From assembly GCF_001708185.1 (NCBI RefSeq), contig NZ_MDDN01000013.1:1-64000 (forward strand): a stretch of DNA of 64,000 nt. The letters run 5' to 3'. The notes under the pieces were generated by a model. It saw only the letters and a list, made by a program, of their open reading frames with translations, was not told the origin of the DNA and did no database searches. The stretch's first letter is position 1; each line of letters begins with the position of its first letter. The translations under genes and the position numbers were made by a program. Source of the stretch: Lysinibacillus xylanilyticus. GTDB lineage: Bacteria; Bacillota; Bacilli; Bacillales_A; Planococcaceae. Of this stretch, positions 8,168 to 19,044 are shown in pieces.

Positions 8168-9834
8168 TTAGCATCATCCTTTAGCATTGGTACATGCACA
8201 CCTTTATTCTTGGCTGTATTAATGGCAATTTCATAGCCAGCGTCTGCGTGACGTGCAACACCCATTCCTGGATCCGAAACTAACACTCGTGCAATTTTCT
8301 CAGCAGCAAGCTTTGATCCATCCGCTACTAACACTTGACCTGCATGCTGAGAGTAACCCATACCTACACCACCACCGTGATGAACACTTACCCAACTTGC
8401 ACCACTCGCTGTATTGACAAGTGCATTTAGAATCGGCCAGTCTGATACTGCATCAGAGCCATCAAGCATCCCCTCCGTTTCACGGTTTGGTGATGCAACA
8501 GAGCCAGAATCTAAATGATCTCGCCCAAAAACAATCGGTGCTGATAGCTCACCATTAGCAACCATCTCGTTAACCTTCAGTGCAAAACGATGACGGTCAC
8601 CATAACCTAACCAGCATATACGAGCCGGTAAACCTTGCCATTTCACCATCTTTTGCGCCATATCAATCCAATTTACTAGACCTTCATCATGGGCAAACAT
8701 TTCTTTTGCAAGAGCATCTGTTTTATAAATGTCCTCAGGGTCACCGGAAAGTGCAGCCCAGCGGAATGGCCCTTTCCCCTCACAGAATAACGGACGAATA
8801 TACGCTGGAACAAAGCCTGGGAAGTCAAAGGCATTTGTTACACCCATCTCTTTGGCATAAGCGCGAATATTATTTCCGTAATCAAATACTTCTGCGCCTG
8901 CTTGTTGGAATTCAAGCATTGTCCGAACATGTTCAGCCATTGTTTCTTTTGCTCTTTGCTCATACGTTTTTACATCTTTTTTACGAAGTTCTAGCGCTTC
9001 TTCAAACGTCATGCCATTCGGTACATAGCCATTTATCGGATCATGAGCAGATGTTTGATCTGTTACAAAATCAGGAATAATACCTCGGTTCAATAGCTCA
9101 CGATTAACATCCGCACAGTTGCCAACAAGACCGATGGATGCAGGCTCTTTTTTGTCACGGAGTTTATTGATTAATTCAATCGCTTCATCTACTGTCTCTA
9201 CAATATAATCACAGTAGCCCTCTTTTATTTTTCGTTCAATTCGAGCACGCTCCACTTCGACTACTAAAATGACAGCACCAGCCATTTTCCCAGCTAAAGG
9301 CTGTGCACCGCTCATACCACCCATACCACCTGTAAGGATGAATTTGCCACGTAAGTCAGCTGTGCCAAATACTTTTTTTCCTGCCTCTACGAATGATAGA
9401 TACGTTCCTTGTAAAATTCCCTGTGCGCCAATATAAATCCAACTACCAGCCGTCATTTGACCGTACATCATTAAATCGCGTTCCTCTAGCTCATAAAAAT
9501 GCTCCCAATTTGCCCACCCCGGCACTAAATTAGAATTCGCGATTAATACACGTGGTGCATGTTCATGTGTACGGAATACAGCAACTGGCTTTCCTGATTG
9601 AATTAAAAGTGTTTCATCATTCTCTAATTCTTTTAATGACTTAATAATTTGCTCGTAGCTCTCCCAATTACGCGCCGCTTTACCGATTCCACCATAGACG
9701 ATTAGCTCATCTGGATTTTCTGCTACTTCAGGATCTAGATTGTTCATTAACATACGCATTGCAGCTTCCTGTGTCCAACCCTTACATGTTAATTCATTCC
9801 CTCGTGGTGCACGAATATTTGTTTTAACTACCAT
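8164..9834 (-). CDS. hutU: Urocanate hydratase
   Basis: This 556-residue protein matches urocanase along its length: [20 protein letters not shown] at the start, then [14 protein letters not shown], the NAD-binding [11 protein letters not shown] region, and [16 protein letters not shown] near residue 410 with the conserved Cys. It hydrates urocanate to imidazolone propionate using NAD as an electrophile. The ATG at 9834 is chosen because GGAG lies 10 nt upstream; the GTG three codons earlier is only one base from that site. It follows the carrier gene by 15 bp and overlaps hutI by four. Confidence 0.97.
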   Translation of the reverse strand: MVVKTNIRAPRGNELTCKGWTQEAAMRMLMNNLDPEVAENPDELIVYGGIGKAARNWESYEQIIKSLKELENDETLLIQSGKPVAVFRTHEHAPRVLIANSNLVPGWANWEHFYELEERDLMMYGQMTAGSWIYIGAQGILQGTYLSFVEAGKKVFGTADLRGKFILTGGMGGMSGAQPLAGKMAGAVILVVEVERARIERKIKEGYCDYIVETVDEAIELINKLRDKKEPASIGLVGNCADVNRELLNRGIIPDFVTDQTSAHDPINGYVPNGMTFEEALELRKKDVKTYEQRAKETMAEHVRTMLEFQQAGAEVFDYGNNIRAYAKEMGVTNAFDFPGFVPAYIRPLFCEGKGPFRWAALSGDPEDIYKTDALAKEMFAHDEGLVNWIDMAQKMVKWQGLPARICWLGYGDRHRFALKVNEMVANGELSAPIVFGRDHLDSGSVASPNRETEGMLDGSDAVSDWPILNALVNTASGASWVSVHHGGGVGMGYSQHAGQVLVADGSKLAAEKIARVLVSDPGMGVARHADAGYEIAINTAKNKGVHVPMLKDDAK

Positions 9835-9849
9835 TAAAAACACGCTCCT

Positions 9850-11178
9850 TTAAAATAGTAAAAATGCTATTGGTGTTACGATGATTAAAGTTAATACGAC
9901 ACGTTCAAACCAAATGATTATAATTTGACGCAATGTCAATGGAATTTCAGATGATAAAATAAGTGGAATAACTGCTGAAAAGAATAAAATTGCCGATATT
10001 GATACGACTGCCACAATAAATTTCGTCACAAGTGTTGCTTGCGTGACAACAAGTGCTGGTAAAAATACTTCTGCTAGCGATAATGACAACGCTTTCGCTG
10101 TTAAAAATGGTTCTGGAACTTGTAATACGTATGTGAATGGTACAAAAATATACGCAAGCCAATCAAAAATTGGTGTATATGTTGCAAGTACAAGCCCTAG
10201 TAGACCAATTGACAAAATTGACGGAATAACACCCATCGCCATGATGAAGCCATCTTTTAAATTCGTCCATAAAATTTTAGATAAAGGTGGATTTTGCTCA
10301 ACTGCCTCCATCGCCTGACGCCACGCTTCTTTAAAACGCCCCTTCCTAACAATTTTTTCTGGCATTGGCGTTGCGCCCTCGTAGTATTCATCCTTCATTG
10401 AACGAAGTGGATACATACGCGCTGTTAATGCAGTAACCACAAATGTTACAACGAGCGACACCCAGAAAAATGCATTCCAATGCTCCATCATATCCAGCGT
10501 ACTTGCAACGACAACCATAAACGTTGCAGATACCGTCGAGAAGCCTGTTGCAATAATCGCAGCTTCCTTCGCTGTATAGCGACCCTCCATATAAACACGG
10601 TTCGTTAAAAGTAAGCCAACCGAATAACTGCCGACAAATGAGGCTACTGCATCCACTGCCGAACGTCCTGATGTTTTAAAAACAGGCTTCATAAACGGCT
10701 GTGCTAAAACACCGATGTATTCAAGCAACCCATAGCTAACTAGAAGTGCCAAAAACAAAGACCCGATTGGAATTAATACCCCCACTGGCTTAACAAGCTT
10801 CTCCAGCAAATACGGACCAATACTTTCATCCGCTAACCACGCGGGTGCTATATTGAAAATTAACAATATCCCTGCAACCATACCGCCCACTTTAAAGATT
10901 GACATTACAATATTGACTGTTGATTTATTCCATTTACTAGTAATAAATGGATGGATTGCTCCGCCTACAAGCATTATGAGTACATATGCAGTTACAAGTA
11001 GTGGTGCTTCAGCGCGAATAAAGTTCACTATATGGTCGATTAAAATTGTATTTTTATTTTGCCATTCAAACGATACAAAAAAACTAAATATTCCGACTAA
11101 GCTACATACAATCATCTTCATAGCAGAGGAAACTCTAAATTGCGAGCCTTGCTCCAACTCTTGTTGTTGAAATTCCAT
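9850..11178 (-). CDS. YjiH-family membrane carrier in the hut operon
   Basis: The 442-residue hydrophobic protein has roughly ten membrane segments and two repeated gate-like regions (VGSYSVGLLLTNRVYMEG in the first half, LSLAEVFLPALV in the second), the pattern of the YjiH/nucleoside-recognition (Gate) family. It lies between hutH and hutU with an AGGAGG site 6 nt before its ATG. From context it probably moves histidine, urocanate or a breakdown product; the sequence itself does not give a substrate. Bacillus hut operons usually have HutM, a different carrier type, in this role. Confidence 0.85.
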   Translation of the reverse strand: MEFQQQELEQGSQFRVSSAMKMIVCSLVGIFSFFVSFEWQNKNTILIDHIVNFIRAEAPLLVTAYVLIMLVGGAIHPFITSKWNKSTVNIVMSIFKVGGMVAGILLIFNIAPAWLADESIGPYLLEKLVKPVGVLIPIGSLFLALLVSYGLLEYIGVLAQPFMKPVFKTSGRSAVDAVASFVGSYSVGLLLTNRVYMEGRYTAKEAAIIATGFSTVSATFMVVVASTLDMMEHWNAFFWVSLVVTFVVTALTARMYPLRSMKDEYYEGATPMPEKIVRKGRFKEAWRQAMEAVEQNPPLSKILWTNLKDGFIMAMGVIPSILSIGLLGLVLATYTPIFDWLAYIFVPFTYVLQVPEPFLTAKALSLSLAEVFLPALVVTQATLVTKFIVAVVSISAILFFSAVIPLILSSEIPLTLRQIIIIWFERVVLTLIIVTPIAFLLF

Positions 11179-11212
11179 CCCAAACCTCCTAGATGTTAAT
11201 AGTAAGAGCTCT

Positions 11213-11274
11213 TTCCGATAGAAACTCCATGTAATCAGGACAAGTTGAAGAATTTGTTGGTTTTTCTATCGGAA
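11213..11274. other. Long-armed inverted repeat between hutH and the carrier gene
   Basis: A perfect 12-bp inverted repeat (TTCCGATAGAAA at 11213-11224, TTTCTATCGGAA at 11263-11274) with a 38-nt loop fills most of the 112-bp gap between hutH and the next gene. There is no U-run next to it, so it is probably not a simple terminator. It could set relative mRNA levels by processing or protect the hutH mRNA 3' end. Confidence 0.6.
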
Positions 11275-11290
11275 GTTATCGCCTTAAGGC

Positions 11291-12805
11291 TTACATAAAC
11301 TCATTTAACAGAACATCACTCGTTAATAAATACTCTGAAAGCGCTTCAATTTCATCGCCGATTGGTTGATCCATTAACAATGGCGGACAAAATTCACGTA
11401 CTTTTTCTAAATACTTTCGCGTTGTTGGAGATAACTGCTCTTCTGCCTTATCTAGATGAATAGCCTGCGATGCACAAATCATCTCTATCGCTATGACACG
11501 AGCAGCATTGTGGACGATTTGACGCACTTGTCGAGCAGATGTCGTACCCATGCTTACATGATCCTCTTGGTTACCTGACGTCGGTATGGAATCCACACTA
11601 GAAGGATGTGCCAACACTTTATTTTCAGAAACAATAGATGCCGCTGTATATTGTGCAATCATTAGTCCACATTCAATACCAGGATTTGTCGCTAAAAATG
11701 GCGGCAAACCTTCATTAAGATACGGATTAACCATACGCTCTGTACGTCGCTCTGAAATATTAGCCCACTCACTTACACCAACTTTTAAGAAGTCCATCGC
11801 TAATGCAATTGGTTGACCATGGAAATGCCCTCCTGATAACACTTCTCCATTTTCTAAAACAATCGGATTATCTGTCGTTGCATTCATCTCAGTTTGCACG
11901 CGGTCCTGAGCATAGAAAAACGATTGCCAGGAGGCACCATGCACTTGCGGGATACAACGTAATGAATAAGCATCCTGCATCCGTATCTCACCTTGCTTCG
12001 TCACACGTTTACTTCCCTCAAGCCACTTACGAATTCGCCCGCCTACAAGCTCTAATTCCGGATGTGGTCTTACTGCTAAAAGTGCTGGGTCAAACGCTGA
12101 TGTAATCCCTTTTAGTGCCTCAAGTGTTAAACTCGCTGCCATATCTGCCGCAAGCCCAATACGCTCTGCTTCGTTCACTGTTAAAACACCAATCCCTGTC
12201 ATTGCTTGTGTACCGTTAACAAGCGCTAGCCCTTCCTTAGCCTGAAGTCGAACCGGCGTTAGCCCTGCTTGCTCTAAAGCCTCACTACCGCTCATAATCT
12301 CTCCGTTAAACTCAGCCTTACCTTCACCTACTAGCACTAAAGCCAAATGTGATAACGGTGCTAAATCCCCACTTGCTCCAACCGAGCCTTGAGATGGTAC
12401 AATCGGGTGCACTCCCTTATTTATCAAATCCACGAGTAGTTGCACTGTTTCCTGACGAATCCCTGAAAAACCACGCGCTAAAGCATTGGCACGTAAAACC
12501 ATCATTGCACGCACAACATCTGTTGGAAATGGAGCACCAACACCTGTTGCATCTGAGCGCAATAAGTTTAGTTGTAAAAGCTCAATGTCTTCCTCTTCAA
12601 TTTTTATATTACTTAATTTTCCAAACCCTGTATTCACACCATAAATTGTTTGCCCTTCAGCTAAACGCTTTTCAATTCGTTCTCTACTTAAGCGAATACG
12701 CTCCACACTTTCTGTAGATAGTGCAACCGTAGCATGACCTTTTACAATTTCTTCGATTTGCTGTCTCGTTAATGTATTGCCATCCAGCTCGATGATAGAC
12801 TTCAT
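11291..12805 (-). CDS. hutH: Histidine ammonia-lyase
   Basis: The 504-residue protein contains the sequence SVGASGDLAPLSH (about residues 140-152), in which Ala-Ser-Gly cyclises to the MIO group, and further conserved segments such as GTQAMTGIGV and TTDNPIVLENGEVLSGGHFH. It deaminates histidine to urocanate, the first step of the pathway. It is the first gene of the leftward hut operon, with AGGGGG 9 nt before the ATG. The regulator gene starts about 200 bp away on the other strand. Confidence 0.98.
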   Translation of the reverse strand: MKSIIELDGNTLTRQQIEEIVKGHATVALSTESVERIRLSRERIEKRLAEGQTIYGVNTGFGKLSNIKIEEEDIELLQLNLLRSDATGVGAPFPTDVVRAMMVLRANALARGFSGIRQETVQLLVDLINKGVHPIVPSQGSVGASGDLAPLSHLALVLVGEGKAEFNGEIMSGSEALEQAGLTPVRLQAKEGLALVNGTQAMTGIGVLTVNEAERIGLAADMAASLTLEALKGITSAFDPALLAVRPHPELELVGGRIRKWLEGSKRVTKQGEIRMQDAYSLRCIPQVHGASWQSFFYAQDRVQTEMNATTDNPIVLENGEVLSGGHFHGQPIALAMDFLKVGVSEWANISERRTERMVNPYLNEGLPPFLATNPGIECGLMIAQYTAASIVSENKVLAHPSSVDSIPTSGNQEDHVSMGTTSARQVRQIVHNAARVIAIEMICASQAIHLDKAEEQLSPTTRKYLEKVREFCPPLLMDQPIGDEIEALSEYLLTSDVLLNEFM

Positions 12806-13009
12806 ATGATATCCCCCTATTCCTTCTGTGCTATGTAAAAAATGCTTTTTATAATAGCGATTACTCTATTTACATTGTACTAACTACATTTTTCAGAAAA
12901 TAGAGAATTTTAAAAGAAAAAACATGATTTATTTCAGATTTTTTGTTATTTTTAATAATATAATCGTATTTTTTTACGAAACTAGATTGTTTTAAGGAGA
13001 TTAATTGTC

Positions 13010-14464
13010 ATGAAGGTGTTATTAATTGATCGAGATCCTACTGAACTTACAGGTATTCGTTGGTTTTTACATACGTATTTTCCTGGAGATGTAACGATTG
13101 AAATGTGTACAGCTATAAATGAGGCGCCTCAAAGTATCCAGCAATTCGAGCCTGAGGTAATACTACTGAACATCGACCTAATTTCAAATAATCGTTTAAC
13201 TGCACTTTATCGTGTTTTGCAAAAACAATCGGGAACTATTCTAGCTATGACGACGGAGCCCTTATTTAAAAATGCATTGAGGGCAATTGATTTACAGGTC
13301 GCACATCTTTTTGTTAAACCAATTGATTTAGAAATATTAAAGCAAAAACTCACTGCTATTTCTCTTCGTACACCAAAGCCAAAGGTAGCTTATCAAGAAA
13401 CTTCTGATGAATCTTTTTACTATCGATTATTTTTAGATAGTAAGACAAGTTCAATAGAAACAAATATACATTTCACCATGATCGAGCCTGAGCATTCAGA
13501 AATGTTTAATAAGCTGTTCAACTGGCTCCAGCAAACACCTATTTTTTATCATATGAAGATTTATCCTTTATCAGATAGAATCGTCTGCTTATTTCAAACG
13601 GATGATTTAAAGATTGTTGAAAAGGATGTTCGGACACTAATGAAGGAATGGTGGCTGTCACACAATAGCTCTTTAAATATCGGGATTTATGATGGAGAAC
13701 CTACAACGATAAAGAATATGTATACATTAACAGAGCGTGCCCTTCATCAAAGTTTTTACGAAGGCTTTGGACACATTTTCTATGCGAGTAAACAGTTTGA
13801 AGCACAGCCTCTCGATCCTTTGTTAACACCAGAGGAGCAACAATTACTGATAAGTAGTTTAGAGGACGGAAATCTTGAAGCCGTCAAAGCATTTTTATAT
13901 AGACTTTCTAATGAAGGAATTTATTATGAGCAAGATGACTTACGTATTCATCTAACGAGTGTATTAGCACAAATTCGCCGCTTTATGCTGAAATATAAAT
14001 TACATGAGAAAGCCGCAATTGAGCAAAATTATCGCCAGCTTTTTCATTTAATCATCGAGCATCCGATATTTTATACCATTCTAAATAGCATTATTTCGTT
14101 TACTCAAAGACTTATTGAATTAGCTCGTGAGGCACGATTAGAAAAACGAGCCGACTATGTAGAACTGGCAATAGAAATTATCGATCAACAATTTCAGGAT
14201 AGCGGGTTATCTTTACCTTTCGTTGCTCATAAGTTAGGGATTAGTCCCAATTATTTAAGTACGATTTTTTCAAAGAAGCGAGGACTGCCATTTAAACGCT
14301 ACCTACAGCAAGTCCGAATTCATAATGCTACAAAAATGCTTGTAGAAACAGATTTTGCTATTAGTGAAATTGCCTATTTAAATGGCTTTGATGATCCGAA
14401 TTATTTCATTAAAATTTTTAAACAGCAAATTGGTATTACTCCTAATCGTTATCGTAAAGCTTGA
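13010..14464 (+). CDS. AraC-family regulator with degenerate receiver domain, divergent from hut operon
   Basis: The 484-residue protein has an N-terminal receiver-like domain (MKVLLIDRDP with acidic residues 7 and 9, and FVKPID with the conserved Lys). The residue expected to be phosphorylated is Asn54 in PEVILLNIDLIS, so classical phosphorylation is unlikely unless Asp56 substitutes. A middle region of about 230 residues is unassigned. The last 100 residues are an AraC-type double helix-turn-helix (LSLPFVAHKLGISPNYLSTI, then IAYLNGFDDPNYFIKIFKQQ). No sensor kinase is adjacent. It is transcribed away from hutH and is probably the hut regulator, perhaps sensing a metabolite directly. The ribosome binding site is AAGGAG. 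Confidence 0.88.
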   Translation: MKVLLIDRDPTELTGIRWFLHTYFPGDVTIEMCTAINEAPQSIQQFEPEVILLNIDLISNNRLTALYRVLQKQSGTILAMTTEPLFKNALRAIDLQVAHLFVKPIDLEILKQKLTAISLRTPKPKVAYQETSDESFYYRLFLDSKTSSIETNIHFTMIEPEHSEMFNKLFNWLQQTPIFYHMKIYPLSDRIVCLFQTDDLKIVEKDVRTLMKEWWLSHNSSLNIGIYDGEPTTIKNMYTLTERALHQSFYEGFGHIFYASKQFEAQPLDPLLTPEEQQLLISSLEDGNLEAVKAFLYRLSNEGIYYEQDDLRIHLTSVLAQIRRFMLKYKLHEKAAIEQNYRQLFHLIIEHPIFYTILNSIISFTQRLIELAREARLEKRADYVELAIEIIDQQFQDSGLSLPFVAHKLGISPNYLSTIFSKKRGLPFKRYLQQVRIHNATKMLVETDFAISEIAYLNGFDDPNYFIKIFKQQIGITPNRYRKA

Positions 14465-14696
14465 AAAGAAGTACGCTAGAATTTTTCAATTAGCATAAAT
14501 TTTTTCAATTTGAAAGGATTTAACACAAGGATTCTCTTTATTTCTATTTACCTTTAGTCGGGAAAATATAGAAGCATTTATCTTCTTATTTCTTTATAAC
14601 GTTTTAGAAAAGCTTAAATACCACAAAAATCTATGCATATATTAATAATTCCACACATATATTTAAAGTTTATATCTTAATGTAAAAATTCTTTAA

Positions 14697-14711
14697 CAAT
14701 AATCATTATAA
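14697..14711. promoter_or_regulatory. PerR-type box before katA
   Basis: CAATAATCATTATAA matches the Bacillus PerR consensus (TTATAATNATTATAA) at 12 of 14 defined positions. It lies about 85 bp before the katA start. PerR represses catalase until peroxide oxidises it. The rest of the 330-bp gap from 14465 shows no gene. Confidence 0.75.
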
Positions 14712-14793
14712 TTTACTAGCAATTCTATTTTATATTTGTTATAGTAATTCATGAAGAGTTCAACTCTCATCTTTTTTCAGGAGGTAAACTAAT

Positions 14794-16299
14794 ATGACAA
14801 ACGCAAATGATCGTAGCCGCCGCTTCACAACAGCAGGTGGTGCACCCGTAGTAAGCAACCATGACTCAATGTCAGCAGGTCCTCGTGGTCCTCTATTACT
14901 TCAAGATGTATGGTTAGTTGAAAAATTAGCAAACTTCAACCGTGAAGTGATTCCTGAACGTCGTATGCACGCTAAAGGCTCAGGTGCATTCGGTACTTTC
15001 ACTGTAACTCATGATATTACTAAATATACAAAAGCTAAAATCTTCTCAGAGATTGGGAAAAAAACAGAAATGTTCGCACGCTTCTCAACTGTTGCGGGTG
15101 AGCGCGGTGCAGCAGATGCTGAGCGTGACATCCGTGGGTTCGCGCTTAAATTCTATACAGAAGAGGGTAACTGGGATTTAGTTGGTAATAATACACCTGT
15201 CTTCTTCTTCCGTGATCCATTACACTTTACTGATTTAAACCACGTGGTAAAACGTGATCCACGTACAAATATGAAAAACGCAAATTCAAACTGGGACTTC
15301 TGGACTTTATTACCAGAGGCACTTCACCAAGTAACAATAGTTATGTCTGACCGTGGTATCCCAGCTGGCTACCGCCATATGCATGGTTTCGGCTCTCACA
15401 CTTATAGCTTCATTAATGCTGAAAACGAGCGCGTATGGGTTAAATTCCACTTCCGTACAGAGCAAAGTATTCAAAACTTAACTGGTGATGAGGCAGCGGA
15501 ATTGATCGGTAAAGACCGTGAATCTTCACAACGCGATCTATATGAGTCAATCGAAAAAGGCGACTTCCCTAAATGGAAAATGTACATTCAAGTAATGACA
15601 GAAGAACAAGCTCGTGAATTACCATATAACCCATTTGACTTAACAAAAGTATGGTATAAAAAAGACTTCCCACTAATTCCTGTTGGTGAATTCGAGTTAA
15701 ACAAAAATCCAGACAATTACTTTGCAGAGGTTGAACAAGCAGCGTTCGCACCATCTAACATTGTTCCTGGTATTAGCTTCTCTCCAGACAAAATGTTACA
15801 AGGTCGTATCTTTGCATATGCTGATGCACATCGCTACCGCTTAGGTGTAAACCACCACTCGCTTCCTGTAAACGCACCAAAATGCCCATTCCGTTCATTC
15901 CACCGCGATGGTGCTATGCGTTTCGATGGAAACCTTGGTTCAACTTTGGGCTATGAACCAAATAGCTACGGCGAATGGGAGCATAATTTAGACCATAAAG
16001 AACCTGACTTACGTATTGACGGTCATGCTGGTATCCACGACTTCCGTGAAGATGACAACAATTACTTCGAGCAGCCAGGTAAATTATTCCGTCTAATGTC
16101 GGCAGAAGAGCAACAACGCCTATTCGAAACTACAGCTAACGATATGGCACCAGTTGAGGAGTTCATCAAACGTCGTCACATCCTTCATTGCTATTTAGCT
16201 GATCCTGCATATGGTGAAGGTGTAGCAAAAGCGATGGGTCTTTCATTAGAAGGTATGGATCTTTCAAACCCATACGTAAAACAACCAACTAACGTTTAA
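14794..16299 (+). CDS. katA: Vegetative-type heme catalase
   Basis: The 501-residue protein has the catalytic His region [14 protein letters not shown] (near residue 55), the Asn region [15 protein letters not shown] and the proximal heme Tyr motif [17 protein letters not shown] (near 340). The length fits the small-subunit (clade 3) catalases. It breaks down hydrogen peroxide in the cytoplasm. A strong CAGGAGG site precedes the ATG, a PerR-like box lies upstream and a terminator follows at 16364. Codon choice is notably uniform, as in highly expressed genes. It is monocistronic. Confidence 0.97.
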   Translation: MTNANDRSRRFTTAGGAPVVSNHDSMSAGPRGPLLLQDVWLVEKLANFNREVIPERRMHAKGSGAFGTFTVTHDITKYTKAKIFSEIGKKTEMFARFSTVAGERGAADAERDIRGFALKFYTEEGNWDLVGNNTPVFFFRDPLHFTDLNHVVKRDPRTNMKNANSNWDFWTLLPEALHQVTIVMSDRGIPAGYRHMHGFGSHTYSFINAENERVWVKFHFRTEQSIQNLTGDEAAELIGKDRESSQRDLYESIEKGDFPKWKMYIQVMTEEQARELPYNPFDLTKVWYKKDFPLIPVGEFELNKNPDNYFAEVEQAAFAPSNIVPGISFSPDKMLQGRIFAYADAHRYRLGVNHHSLPVNAPKCPFRSFHRDGAMRFDGNLGSTLGYEPNSYGEWEHNLDHKEPDLRIDGHAGIHDFREDDNNYFEQPGKLFRLMSAEEQQRLFETTANDMAPVEEFIKRRHILHCYLADPAYGEGVAKAMGLSLEGMDLSNPYVKQPTNV

Positions 16300-16363
16300 T
16301 TTATTTCAGCCTAGGCTTAATTGATATTTTCCACTTATTATTGATATCCAAATCCAACTTTTT

Positions 16364-16400
16364 ACTCCATGCGAAGAGCAACTTCACATGGAGTTTTTTT
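16364..16400 (+). terminator. katA terminator
   Basis: The arms ACTCCATG and CATGGAGT are followed by TTTTTTT on the plus strand. Confidence 0.9.
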
Positions 16401-16420
16401 ACGTTTTAATGATTAAGAAA

Positions 16421-16449
16421 AGCTTGTGCCTAAAAAATAGACACAAGCC
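16421..16449 (-). terminator. thiC terminator
   Basis: The arms AGCTTGTG and CACAAGCC close a 13-nt loop; on the minus strand the stem is followed by TTTTCTTAAT. It lies 13 bp after the thiC stop codon. Confidence 0.85.
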
Positions 16450-16461
16450 TTACGCTTTGCA

Positions 16462-18243
<1,782 letters not shown>

Positions 18244-18300
18244 CTATTTCGCTCCCGTTTTTACGTATTTTTATACAAGGACCAAATCTAGCTCACCCCT

Positions 18301-18344
18301 CAAAAAAACAAAAGCCGAATCCAAAATTTTTTTTGGATCCGGCT
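18301..18344 (-). terminator. Riboswitch-controlled terminator before thiC
   Basis: On the minus strand the arms AGCCGGATCCAAAA and TTTTGGATTCGGCT form a long stem followed by TTTGTTTTTTT. It lies between the TPP aptamer and thiC and is the expected expression platform: formed when TPP is bound, stopping transcription. Confidence 0.92.
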
Positions 18345-18395
18345 AAGAATGTAAAGGTATAGTTATCGCAAAGAGCTTATATTGCAATAAAGGTT

Positions 18396-18490
18396 AACTT
18401 TCCCACGCTGGTATGAGCCAGATCAGGTCCAAAGGGTCAAGAAACCTCTATGCGTTTCCCTCTCAGCCCGACTCATCAGACTCCCCTAGT
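18396..18490 (-). ncRNA. TPP riboswitch aptamer (THI box)
   Basis: On the minus strand the aptamer landmarks appear in order: AGGGGAGTC, CGGGCTGAGAGG, GACCCTTTGGACCTGATCTG and the closing TACCAGCGTGGGAA. These are the conserved pyrimidine- and pyrophosphate-sensing helices of the class. A terminator follows 50 nt later, and thiC is the only gene controlled. Confidence 0.96.
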
Positions 18491-18563
18491 TAATGCTATT
18501 AAGTTTGATGCTAGTGTAGCAGATATTGCTAAGAGATGGAAGCTTCATTTGATAATTTTTGGC

Positions 18564-18970
18564 TTATCACCCAAACGTGAGGTTGATTTCCGTTCCGACT
18601 GGGCGCTTTGTAGCTGTCGCTACAGAAAACATTTGTTGCTGACGCTTCGCTTTCGCACAGATAAAACATTTGTTGCTGACGCTTCGCTTTCGCACAGATA
18701 AAACATTTGCCGCTGACGCTTCGCTTTCGCGCAGAGCAGAGCTTCCTGGGGGGCGTCCGATGAGCCGCTTCGCTTCGCTACAGGGTCTCGGGCCAATAGA
18801 TGTTTTTTGTGCGAAAGCGCAGCGACAGCAGCAGCACCGATGTTGGTCACGAAGGCGTTATCACAGGACGTGATGTTTTTAGCCTTCGTTCCTCTATTGC
18901 TAATCCCCAAGGAGTCGCCCAGTCTCCACTCCAATCAACTATATATACGGCGTACGTTTTAACAAAATAT
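18564..18970 (+). repeat. Interspersed repeat family 1, copy B (long form)
   Basis: This is a full-length copy of about 400 bp. Its left end, ttatcacccaaacgtgagg then ttgatttccgttccgactgg, is shared with the other copies. Next come three tandem 37-bp units built on gctgacgcttcgctttcgc and cagataaaacattt. A unique core of about 150 bp follows, then the shared right end caatcaac and gtacgttttaacaaaat. GTTGATT at the left and AATCAAC at the right form a short terminal inverted repeat. Copy C (39290-39671) is the same element in opposite orientation. No transposase is encoded. Confidence 0.85.
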
Positions 18971-19044
18971 TTTTATAAATCGGTAGTAAAGCCTCACACT
19001 CCAGAACGGCTGTCACTCTATCTTAGTCCGAAAACAACTAGCCG

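Noticed and set aside
12806-13009. Catabolite-response (cre) site or sigma-54 promoter for the hut operon
   Set aside because: No sequence close to the cre consensus and no GG-N10-GC pair were found; the promoter could not be assigned.
18620-18934. Open frame of 104 codons on the minus strand inside repeat copy B (and a relative at 39322-39672)
   Set aside because: It is made mostly of repeated units and ends differently in the two copies. No ribosome binding site was seen. It is treated as repeat DNA, although the conserved first 32 codons are noted as a finding.
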